DNA of 64,000 nucleotides from Leptolinea sp. (GTDB lineage: Bacteria > Chloroflexota > Anaerolineae > Anaerolineales > Anaerolineaceae). Shown in pieces: positions 44,638 through 51,987 of the stretch (positions are counted from its first letter, which is position 1; every line of letters begins with the position of its first letter). The notes under the pieces are model-generated. The model searched no databases. It was not told where the DNA came from and worked only from the letters and a program-made list of their open reading frames with translations. Location: NCBI GenBank assembly GCA_012798535.1, contig JAAZMZ010000006.1, forward strand, positions 1-64,000, read 5' to 3'. A program made the translations under genes and the position numbers.

Positions 44638-45399
44638 CTATTTGAACATTTCCCGGCAGGCAGCCGATGGATCAGGCCGGTCGCAGGGCGTCAACACAAT
44701 ATCTAATCCGGGCTGCACATACTCCGTACCCACGTCCACCACTGATGTTCCTCCGCGCAGGGGCTTACGCTCAAAAGCCGCCGCATTGCCTACCACATTC
44801 TTTCCGCGGTTCTCGGCCAGAATAATCAGGGCGATTTTTACCGGCCGCATCTCATTATCGTCCGGCTTTGCGGCAACCTGGTCTTGATAGTATTTTTGCA
44901 CATCTGCTCCACCCAGTTCAATATCAGCCACAATATAACGCACCTGGGCTTCCAGTTTTTTATCTTCCGGCACATCTCGTTGAACGGCATCATTCAGGAA
45001 CGGTAATAACGCGGCGGAGTAAGTCTCTCCCTGGCTATCCAGATGCGAACCGACCTGCAGCCAGCCGGATTTGCCATCCGGAAGTTGCACCAGCCACCAG
45101 GCAGAAGGCGGTGCGCACTTCGGTCCTTCCAGGATATTTACCCTGGCATGATGGTAAATTGTCGCGGATACCCCGGTTGATTCGGGTTCCTTTTTCAATT
45201 CAACAGGTGAAGCCAATCCGTCTATGGATAGATAAGCCTGCATACCGCTTGCCAGACCATGCGGCTCGACACCCGCGCATGGAATTTCTGTGACAGCAGT
45301 GGGGACATTTGGTTTGGGTTTGCCGGTTTGCCCGCCTGTGCAGGCAGTCAAAATCAGGCAAAGAAATGGAATAATAAGAAAACGGATAAATGATTTCAT
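44638..45399 (-). CDS. Lipoprotein with an SH3-like segment
   Basis: 253 residues. The signal peptide ends in LILTAC (Cys20). A segment with ARVNILEGP followed by WWLVQLPDGKSGWLQV resembles a bacterial SH3 domain, which binds peptidoglycan or glycan peptides. The remaining C-terminal part (about 130-253) is not recognised. It lies 58 bases upstream of tatC on the same strand, and downstream of the cheW terminator. Confidence 0.65.
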   Translation of the reverse strand: MKSFIRFLIIPFLCLILTACTGGQTGKPKPNVPTAVTEIPCAGVEPHGLASGMQAYLSIDGLASPVELKKEPESTGVSATIYHHARVNILEGPKCAPPSAWWLVQLPDGKSGWLQVGSHLDSQGETYSAALLPFLNDAVQRDVPEDKKLEAQVRYIVADIELGGADVQKYYQDQVAAKPDDNEMRPVKIALIILAENRGKNVVGNAAAFERKPLRGGTSVVDVGTEYVQPGLDIVLTPCDRPDPSAACREMFK

Positions 45400-45456
45400 G
45401 AAACTTCTCGTTCAGGATTTATATATGGATATGCATTTTACCCTATCCTTAACCAG

Positions 45457-45480
45457 AAAAGCCGTCCCGAACAGGACGGC
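45457..45480 (-). terminator. Intrinsic terminator after the parA-cheW transcript
   Basis: GCCGTCC pairs perfectly with GGACGGC around TGTTCG on the minus strand, followed by TTTTCT. It lies 24 bases after the cheW stop. Confidence 0.85.
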
Positions 45481-45504
45481 TTTATGTACGCGAAAAAATG
45501 AACA

Positions 45505-46389
45505 CTACCGGTTATGCTGGCGGCTTGAGGAGATCAGAACCTTTTCCAGGTCCAACAAAATGACCAGGCGATCTCCGATGCGGGCAATTCCGTTTATGAA
45601 CGCCGAATCGATCGTGGTAGACATGGGAGGCGGCGGTTGGATGGATTCCCGTGCCACTTTCAGCACCTCCGCCACTTCATCCACCAGAATACCCACCTTT
45701 GAACCCTCGGCGTTGACAATGATGATCCGCGAATTTGTCGTGTTTTCACAGGCACACATATTGAATCGTTTTCGCAGGTCGAGAACCGGCACGACAGTTC
45801 CGCGCAGGTTGGTGACACCCAGAATAAATGAAGCAGATCGGGGCACTTCTGTAATGGCCTGCAGTTTGATGATGCTCTCCACAGCATGAATATTGACGCC
45901 GTAATGTTCTCTGTCCAGGCTGAAAATCACCAGATGCTCTTCATCGCCGCTCAGGGTTTGCTCGGATAGATCGATTTCTCTGGTGATCTTTTGAACCTCT
46001 TCTTCGATCTTCTTTTTTTCTGCCGCGGGTAACCCGGTGGCGTTTTCAGACAGATTATTTTGAGGAACGGGGTTCTTTTCCACAGGTTTCTCCATTAAAG
46101 GTTCCTGGATTTTGCTTTCTTCCACAGGCTGAGGTACGGCCACTTTGGCAGGAAGCACTTCTGTTGCAGGTTCTTTTTGAACAGAGACTTCTTCCACCAG
46201 TTTTGTTTTCTCAACGACATACTCGGAAGGCTTTACCGGTTTTTCTGGTTTAGATTTTGCAGGGTCCGATTTCACGGTTTTCTGTTTCGCCGCTGATTTT
46301 GGAGGTTTGGGTTCCGCTTCTCCGGACGGCAGTTTCCCACTGGTAAACAGGCTGTCCAGGGTTGACTTGATCTTTGATCGCTTGTTCAT
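45505..46389 (-). CDS. cheW: CheW-domain chemotaxis coupling protein with long charged N-terminus
   Basis: 294 residues. The first 140 or so are rich in Lys, Glu, Pro and Val and probably disordered. The rest is a CheW fold (HLVIFSLDREHYGVNIHAVE, ILGVTNLRGTVVPVLDLRKR, VGILVDEVAEVLKV, DRLVILLDLEKVL), which links receptors to CheA. Ordinary CheW has about 150 residues, so the extension is unusual. The start overlaps the stop of the ParA-type ATPase gene by four bases. No chemoreceptor gene is in the window. Confidence 0.88.
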   Translation of the reverse strand: MNKRSKIKSTLDSLFTSGKLPSGEAEPKPPKSAAKQKTVKSDPAKSKPEKPVKPSEYVVEKTKLVEEVSVQKEPATEVLPAKVAVPQPVEESKIQEPLMEKPVEKNPVPQNNLSENATGLPAAEKKKIEEEVQKITREIDLSEQTLSGDEEHLVIFSLDREHYGVNIHAVESIIKLQAITEVPRSASFILGVTNLRGTVVPVLDLRKRFNMCACENTTNSRIIIVNAEGSKVGILVDEVAEVLKVARESIQPPPPMSTTIDSAFINGIARIGDRLVILLDLEKVLISSSRQHNR

Positions 46390-47180
46390 TCAGCCTCCTG
46401 AATTCCTTTTACCTTCAATTCGAGTTCTTCCGCTAGCTTCCGATATTGCTGGGTGGCCCGGGTTCTGGGATCATACTGGTTTATTGGCTGTCCTGAAGCC
46501 ACACATTCCTTCAGGCGTGTGTCAACACCGATCACGGTTGAATACAGTCTTGCGGAAAAATTTTCCTGCAATTTAGTGAGTACGGCTCTGCAAATACTGT
46601 TGCGTTGATCATACATTACAGCCAGCAGGTCAAATTCCAGATTCGCGTTGGTGTGTTCCCTGACGGCGTCTACTGTTTCCAGCAGGCGTACAAGCCCGAC
46701 TGCGGCCAAAAATTCCGTCTGGATTGGGATGATAACCCGATTGGATGCGGTCAATGCCATCACCGTTAACGGGCCAAGGGAAGGCGAACAATCGATCAGG
46801 ATGTAATCATAGTTGTTTTGCCAATGTTCCAGCACGTGTTTCAATTCGTGTTCATAGCCTTGTTTTTCAGAGATCAGGCGTTCGACCGTCCAAAGACGGG
46901 GGTCGGAAGGAATGATTTCCAATTTTTCCATGGAAGTCGGCCTGATCAATTCATCCCATACCATCTTACGCGGATTTAACGATGTTTCCAATGCGTCGCT
47001 GATCGTTTCGCCCGGTGAATCATCATGGTGCCCAAGGGATAGTGACAAATTTGATTGCGGGTCGAAATCGATCAGCAATGTCCGGTTACCCCGCTCCGCC
47101 AGGCAGGCTCCCAGTGATATGGTGGTGGTCGTTTTGGCAACACCACCTTTTTGATTACTGATAGCTACTACATGTGACAT
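46386..47180 (-). CDS. ParA/Soj-family ATPase next to chemotaxis genes
   Basis: 264 residues. Deviant Walker A NQKGGVAKTTTT (Lys11 and Lys16), LLIDFDPQSNLSLSLG, and DYILIDCSPSLGPLTVMAL: a ParA-type ATPase that positions cargo on nucleoid or pole. No parB lies next to it. It is translationally coupled to the extended CheW, which favours a role in placing chemotaxis complexes, like the chemotaxis-linked ParA proteins known in Proteobacteria. A general chromosome-segregation role is the alternative. Confidence 0.85.
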   Translation of the reverse strand: MSHVVAISNQKGGVAKTTTTISLGACLAERGNRTLLIDFDPQSNLSLSLGHHDDSPGETISDALETSLNPRKMVWDELIRPTSMEKLEIIPSDPRLWTVERLISEKQGYEHELKHVLEHWQNNYDYILIDCSPSLGPLTVMALTASNRVIIPIQTEFLAAVGLVRLLETVDAVREHTNANLEFDLLAVMYDQRNSICRAVLTKLQENFSARLYSTVIGVDTRLKECVASGQPINQYDPRTRATQQYRKLAEELELKVKGIQEAE

Positions 47181-47537
47181 GAATATCCTCAGAGCATCCG
47201 AATGGTATTAATGGATCAATTTATGTACTTGTTGAAATTGTGGATTCCCTGCATGCAAATTTCCGGGTTTTTGATTCTCTGGGAAAATTAAAGTTCCTGT
47301 GTTTTTTGGCACCAGCCAGGATTTCATCATGGACGAGAGAAGCTCGTGGTCCAATTTCACTTTACTCCGTTCCTGATCAGAGTTGCCGTATGGTTCAAGC
47401 ACTGGATTTCTTCCTGATCTGATTTGCAAAAAAGTCACATGGAAGTATCCCCAACATACTTCCATGATCCATTCTATAAAGATATGCGTTTCACGCGAAT
47501 TAATGCGGAGTAAATTAGGTATTAATCTCCCATGAAA
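47181..47537. other. Intergenic region between cheX and the parA-cheW operon
   Basis: 357 bases hold the terminator at 47430-47466 and, presumably, the leftward promoter of parA. An 85-codon open frame crosses the terminator and is not believable. I see nothing else. Confidence 0.5.
47430..47466 (-). terminator. Intrinsic terminator of the che operon
   Basis: CATGGAAGTAT and ATACTTCCATG form a perfect 11-pair stem with a 7-base loop. On the minus strand it is followed by TGACTTTTTTGC. It lies 72 bases after the last cheX-like gene. Confidence 0.85.
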
Positions 47538-48065
47538 TCACTTTACCTGCTTGATACCCGGGGCTTCCGGCACCTTCAAGAGAGCGGCATTGGCTCCCTG
47601 CCGCATCGCCTCACGTAATGCCAGATGGATGGATACTCTGCCGATGTTGCTGGTTAGCGGTACCACCACCCGGGGAAAGTCCAGGGTGGAAATTGTGGCT
47701 CCTTTTCCCAGCAGCATGGTTGGAGGCGATATGGTGGATTGGAAACCACTTTTTGATAATTTAACGCTGGCCCGGCCAGTTATAACATTACCCAGTTCTG
47801 CGATGCCGCTCTGTGCCAGGCCGTTCATTTCTTCCAGATGTTCTCCCAGCATACTGGAAGCGATATTCAAAGCAGCCTCAGTGCTGAAACCGTAAAAAAC
47901 GATCCCTTCAATATCTCCAACCAGACTGATAATAACGGTAACATCATCGGTAAGATAGGCACCCTTATCCAGCGAAAGATCGCCCCGCTGCATAGGAATA
48001 TTAACTTCCGCTTTTAACACTTCATACGCCGCTTCCACAAAAGGAATCAGGTATTGAACTTTCAT
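47538..48065 (-). CDS. cheX: CheX/CheC-family chemotaxis phosphatase, copy 1
   Basis: 175 residues. CheX-type proteins dephosphorylate CheY-P. The single active-site motif is SGIAELGNVITG with Glu90 and Asn93 (ExxN). The protein starts MKVQYLIPFVEAAYEVLK, the usual CheX opening. A close paralogue lies 15 bases upstream on the same message. The C-terminal 20 residues are extra and Ala-rich. Confidence 0.85.
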   Translation of the reverse strand: MKVQYLIPFVEAAYEVLKAEVNIPMQRGDLSLDKGAYLTDDVTVIISLVGDIEGIVFYGFSTEAALNIASSMLGEHLEEMNGLAQSGIAELGNVITGRASVKLSKSGFQSTISPPTMLLGKGATISTLDFPRVVVPLTSNIGRVSIHLALREAMRQGANAALLKVPEAPGIKQVK

Positions 48066-48079
48066 CTCCTACTCCTTTC

Positions 48080-48598
48080 TTATTTCATCGGTATTGCGAT
48101 GGGAACATAATTCTTGCCGGCTTCACTTCCGGGAGGGGTTTCCCGGAGAGCCAGATGGACGATGATATTTCCCATCTCGGTCTTCAATTCAACTACCACC
48201 CGCGGAAAGTCGAGAGTCGAAATTTGAAGACCCTGTCCTTGCACGAGGGTTGGCGGTGAAATCTCAGAGTCAAACCCTTCCTTGCTTAATTTAACTGTAG
48301 CCCGGCCTGTGATCACATTTCCCAGTTCGGCAATTCCACTCTGTGCCAGGTTATCGAATTCGGAAAATTCCTGACCCATCATTTTCGATACCATCTTCAA
48401 AGAAGTATCAATGGACAATCCGTATAGAACTACACCTTGAACCTGACCAACCAGGCTTAAGAGAACGGTGATCTCATCGGAAGTCAAGGCTGATTTTTGC
48501 AAACTCAGCGAGCCGCGTTGTACTTTGGCGCCAACCTCTTTTTCCAGGACTTCGGCGGCTGCCTCAACAAAAGGATTCATGAACTTGACATTTGCCAT
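48080..48598 (-). CDS. cheX: CheX/CheC-family chemotaxis phosphatase, copy 2
   Basis: 172 residues, related to the following gene along its whole length: FMNPFVEAAAEVLEKEVGA, LSLVGQVQGVVLYGLS and SGIAELGNVITGRATVKLS with Glu91 and Asn94. Both copies keep the catalytic ExxN, so both could act on CheY-P. They sit at the end of the che operon, 29 bases after cheR. Confidence 0.85.
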   Translation of the reverse strand: MANVKFMNPFVEAAAEVLEKEVGAKVQRGSLSLQKSALTSDEITVLLSLVGQVQGVVLYGLSIDTSLKMVSKMMGQEFSEFDNLAQSGIAELGNVITGRATVKLSKEGFDSEISPPTLVQGQGLQISTLDFPRVVVELKTEMGNIIVHLALRETPPGSEAGKNYVPIAIPMK

Positions 48599-48626
48599 AG
48601 CCTAATCTCCATATACCTGAATAATT

Positions 48627-49415
48627 TCAGAGTCGTTGATAGAATGAAATTCCAATGCTGCGCAGACCGAAATCCTGCGGATGAGGGATAATTTCTGTTC
48701 CGCCAATAAAGAGAATGCCGCCTTTTCTTAATGAAGCGGTAAATTTTCTATAAAGCAGGTCTTTCGTTGCGCTTGTAAAATAGATCACAACATTCCGGCA
48801 AACGATCAGATCGAAATCTGTCTCAAAGGTGTCTGAGATCATATTCTGTTCATGGAATGTGATCCGCTTAATCAAAGATTCGACAACATAATAAGGGGGG
48901 CCGCCCGGCCGCAAATATATGGAACGCTGCGCCTGGCTCAAACCGCGTACTTCCTCCTGAATAAATGCACCGCCCGAAACCGCGCGGGCAATTGCACCTT
49001 TGTCCAGATCAGTTCCAAGAATGTAGTGCTTTTTGCCTGGAGAGATCTCGTCCAGGATCATTCCCAGTGTAAAGGGTTCCGCACCGATTGAACATCCAGC
49101 ACTCCACACGCGTAAACCGGGTTTTGTTCCATTTTCACGCAATAGCATCGGGAAAACCACATTTTGAAGGTGTTTCCACCTTTCCGCATCCCGATAGAAC
49201 TCGGTCACATTGATCGTCAGATAATTCCTGAATTTGAGTAATTCATCCGCATCAACCTTGATGCGTGCAAAATAATCATCCCAGGATTTCATTCCAGAAC
49301 GCACCAGCCAGGAATCCAGCCTGCGGCGCATCTGCTCATCTTTGTAGTGATCCAGGTCAATTCCGACACTGGTCTTTACGACGCTTTTGATTCGATTATA
49401 GACTTCGAGGTCCAT
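48627..49415 (-). CDS. cheR: Chemotaxis protein methyltransferase CheR
   Basis: 262 residues. SAM-dependent methylation of receptor glutamates. It starts MDLEVYNRIKSVV, has the N-terminal four-helix part, TINVTEFYRD, the SAM-binding VWSAGCSIGAEPFTLGMIL and CRNVVIYF. The frame is open to 49595, but that part overlaps cheB; ATG 49415 lies next to the cheB stop (49417) and is preferred. Confidence 0.93.
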   Translation of the reverse strand: MDLEVYNRIKSVVKTSVGIDLDHYKDEQMRRRLDSWLVRSGMKSWDDYFARIKVDADELLKFRNYLTINVTEFYRDAERWKHLQNVVFPMLLRENGTKPGLRVWSAGCSIGAEPFTLGMILDEISPGKKHYILGTDLDKGAIARAVSGGAFIQEEVRGLSQAQRSIYLRPGGPPYYVVESLIKRITFHEQNMISDTFETDFDLIVCRNVVIYFTSATKDLLYRKFTASLRKGGILFIGGTEIIPHPQDFGLRSIGISFYQRL

Positions 49416-49416
49416 A

Positions 49417-50484
49417 TTATTTCCCCACTGCGTTGCGAATCGCATCGGCCACCCTGTCCAATGGCACAACTTCATTGGACGCACCGGCTTCAAAAACCGA
49501 ACGCGGCATCCCGTATACCACACAGGTATCTTCCGCTTCAGATATGACCCATCCGCCGGAATTATGCACCATAAGAGCCCCGTTGGTTCCGTCACTTCCC
49601 ATACCGGTCAGGATAGCTGTAACAACCCGGGAACTATACAACTTGGCAATGGATAAGAGGGTCACATCTACTGCAGGGCGTACTCCATGAACAGTCGGAT
49701 TTTGATTCAGGGTCACCTTTTCATTTTCATCAAACACCATGTGAAAACCACCGGGTGCCAGAAGAGCCTTCCCCACTTCCAACCGGTCATCCGGTGCGGC
49801 CTCTTTAATATACAACTCGGATGTACCGTTCAAACGTTCAGAAAGCGAACGGGTGAATCCGGCTGGCATGTGCTGAATAATGACAAAGGCGGCGGGAATA
49901 TCTGCTCCCAACATGGGTACGACGGTATTCAAGGCTCGCGGGCCGCCAGTTGAAGAACCGATCACCACGATCTTGTCCTGAGTCCGCAGTTGGCGTACCT
50001 TTTTCTCCAGCATCTTTGCAGAAGCAGGCGTTTCAAAAAACTGTGCAGGCGTAGTGGTCTGCCAGACCTTGGCCTTGGCGGCGCGAAGGACCTTATTCCC
50101 CACTTCGGATAATATGGAAGCCATATTCGCTTTATTATCCGGTTTGGCTACAAAATCGACGGCACCCAGAGTCAATGCTCTGACTGTCTCCAGTGTTCCT
50201 TCAGATGTCAGGCTGGAAAGCATGACCACCGGCAGTGGATGCCGCGACATGATCTCCCGCAGAGTGGAGAGACCATCCAGGTGCGGCATTTCTACATCCA
50301 GAGTTACCACATCCGGTTTGAGTTTGGGGATCAAGTCCAGGGCTTCCATACCATCTTTGGCAGCCGCCAGCACCACAATACCCGGAAACTCATTCAGATG
50401 TTTGGTAATCGTGAATCGCATGAAAGCCGAATCATCGACCACCAGTACTTTTACAGGAGCTGAGCCAGAAGTCGGGATGACCAT
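49417..50484 (-). CDS. cheB: Chemotaxis response regulator methylesterase CheB
   Basis: 355 residues. Receiver domain with Asp63 in VVTLDVEMPHLDGL, then the esterase domain with the catalytic serine in IGSSTGGPRALN, the histidine in IIQHMPAGFT and the aspartate in TGMGSDGTNGA. Removes methyl groups from receptors when phosphorylated by CheA. Paired with CheR next to it, and with CheD, which deamidates receptors. Confidence 0.95.
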   Translation of the reverse strand: MVIPTSGSAPVKVLVVDDSAFMRFTITKHLNEFPGIVVLAAAKDGMEALDLIPKLKPDVVTLDVEMPHLDGLSTLREIMSRHPLPVVMLSSLTSEGTLETVRALTLGAVDFVAKPDNKANMASILSEVGNKVLRAAKAKVWQTTTPAQFFETPASAKMLEKKVRQLRTQDKIVVIGSSTGGPRALNTVVPMLGADIPAAFVIIQHMPAGFTRSLSERLNGTSELYIKEAAPDDRLEVGKALLAPGGFHMVFDENEKVTLNQNPTVHGVRPAVDVTLLSIAKLYSSRVVTAILTGMGSDGTNGALMVHNSGGWVISEAEDTCVVYGMPRSVFEAGASNEVVPLDRVADAIRNAVGK

Positions 50485-50488
50485 GACG

Positions 50489-50845
50489 TTATTTTATGGC
50501 TTTAGAAATAGCCTGAAGAACGCGGTCGCCATCATACGGCTTGACCACAAAATCCTTAGCGCCGGCTTTTACAGCTTCCATAACTACAGATTCCTGACCC
50601 AGAGCCGTCAACATAATGATTCTGGCATTCGGGTCCAATCCCCGGATGTTCTTCAATGCGGTCAAACCATCCATTTCAGGCATGGTGATATCCATCAAAA
50701 CAACATCGGGTTTGATCTGTTGATAGATCTCAACAGCTTTTGCTCCATTTTCTGCTTCTTTGACTTCGTACCCCTCCCCGGTAAGCATCTTTGTGATGCG
50801 TACTCGAAGAAATTCGGCGTCGTCCACAACAAGAACTTTTGTCAT
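50489..50845 (-). CDS. cheY: Chemotaxis response regulator CheY
   Basis: 118-residue stand-alone receiver: VLVVDDAEF, phospho-acceptor Asp52 in VLMDITMPEMDG, the Thr in MLTALGQ and Lys in FVVKPYD. It carries the CheA signal to the flagellar switch (FliG/FliM/FliN). It lies 4 bases upstream of cheB. Confidence 0.93.
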   Translation of the reverse strand: MTKVLVVDDAEFLRVRITKMLTGEGYEVKEAENGAKAVEIYQQIKPDVVLMDITMPEMDGLTALKNIRGLDPNARIIMLTALGQESVVMEAVKAGAKDFVVKPYDGDRVLQAISKAIK

Positions 50846-50866
50846 TCCTCATACTCCTTTTTTGGT

Positions 50867-51364
50867 TTAGACCGCGCCCAAATCGCGTTCCTGAGATCCC
50901 ATCATCCGAACTGTCATACGCCCATCAGCAATATATAATCGCACCGTTCTCCCTACCTGCCCTCCAACCTCTTCTCTATTCAATTTTAGATTCAGCTTTT
51001 CAATCACCTGATGTGCCATAGTAATATTCCGGGTTCCAATATCGAATGTGCCCGAAAGTCCCGGAGAAACCAGCATATTCGCTCCTCCGGCCATTTTTAA
51101 AATAATTCTAGAGGGGACAGCACCTTCGTCAGTTAACTTTTTTAATAACATCGGGATACCGGTATCTACAAATTTCGCGTGGTTGGGATCATTTCCAGCT
51201 TTATGTTCTGGTAACACGACATGGATCAATCCGCCAATCCTAGCGACTGGATCGTACATACCAACACCAAGGCAAGATCCCAGACCGAAGGCAATTAGCA
51301 CATCCTGCGGGTCTTTGCTGATCAAGAATTCTCCAAGACCAACGGAGGACATGGCTCCATTCAT
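50867..51364 (-). CDS. cheD: Chemoreceptor glutamine deamidase CheD
   Basis: 165 residues. Cysteine deamidase with Cys31 in GLGSCLGVGMYDP, His48 in GGLIHVVLPEH and a conserved Thr in the FDIGTRNITM region. It deamidates receptor glutamines and in Bacillus and Thermotoga binds CheC to boost its phosphatase activity. It overlaps the stop of cheC by four bases, so the pair is made together. Confidence 0.93.
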   Translation of the reverse strand: MNGAMSSVGLGEFLISKDPQDVLIAFGLGSCLGVGMYDPVARIGGLIHVVLPEHKAGNDPNHAKFVDTGIPMLLKKLTDEGAVPSRIILKMAGGANMLVSPGLSGTFDIGTRNITMAHQVIEKLNLKLNREEVGGQVGRTVRLYIADGRMTVRMMGSQERDLGAV

Positions 51365-51981
51365 TTTTTTACCATCTCCGCCACCGTTAATTTTTCCAGA
51401 GTAGAGGGATCCGGAATGATCCAGAAATCTGCCTGTATCTGTCTTTCGGCAATTTGAAATGCCGCCTTGAACATTAAAATCTGGTCAGATATGGCTCCCA
51501 TTGTGGCTATGACCACATCGAGAATGGATCCAACCATATCCACCATTACAGCCGGTGGACTGGGATAGGATGAGAGGCCGGTGATCTCATAAATGGCATT
51601 CAGAAAGAACGAACCGGTAAGATTTCCGATTTCAGAAAGAGCGGACCGTTCCATCCGCCCAAATTCCTTTGTTGTGCCGGATGGTTCATCAAGCACCATA
51701 TCGCAAAATTCCAACGCCTGTTGATACGAGATCACCATCATGATCTGACCAACCAGCTCACCATCGAAGCGTAAATATACACCGACAGCATCATTATCCG
51801 GACCTCCAAGCATATCCGGTATAACGGCTAGAGGGACCATATCCACATCTGGCGAGAAAACACTCAACTCTCTACCGATCATTTGAGACAAGCCCTGCGC
51901 CGAATTGGAGAAGCCGCGCGCGGCGACCAAACGCATTTTCGCCAGCAGTTTCTCATCAACTTTTCGTGTTTCGGGTGTCAT
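51361..51981 (-). CDS. cheC: CheY-P phosphatase CheC
   Basis: 206 residues with the CheC pseudo-repeat. The second active site is intact (ALSEIGNLTGSFFLNAI, Glu117 and Asn120). The first site (AARGFSNSAQGLSQMIG) has lost the catalytic Glu and Asn, so only one site should work. Coupled to cheD by overlap. Three CheC/CheX-family proteins are therefore encoded in one operon. Confidence 0.9.
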   Translation of the reverse strand: MTPETRKVDEKLLAKMRLVAARGFSNSAQGLSQMIGRELSVFSPDVDMVPLAVIPDMLGGPDNDAVGVYLRFDGELVGQIMMVISYQQALEFCDMVLDEPSGTTKEFGRMERSALSEIGNLTGSFFLNAIYEITGLSSYPSPPAVMVDMVGSILDVVIATMGAISDQILMFKAAFQIAERQIQADFWIIPDPSTLEKLTVAEMVKK

Positions 51982-51987
51982 ATTGGC

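Noticed and set aside
47208-47465. An 85-codon open frame on the minus strand between cheX and parA
   Set aside because: It runs through the perfect 11-bp terminator hairpin, has no good ribosome binding site and no recognisable features.
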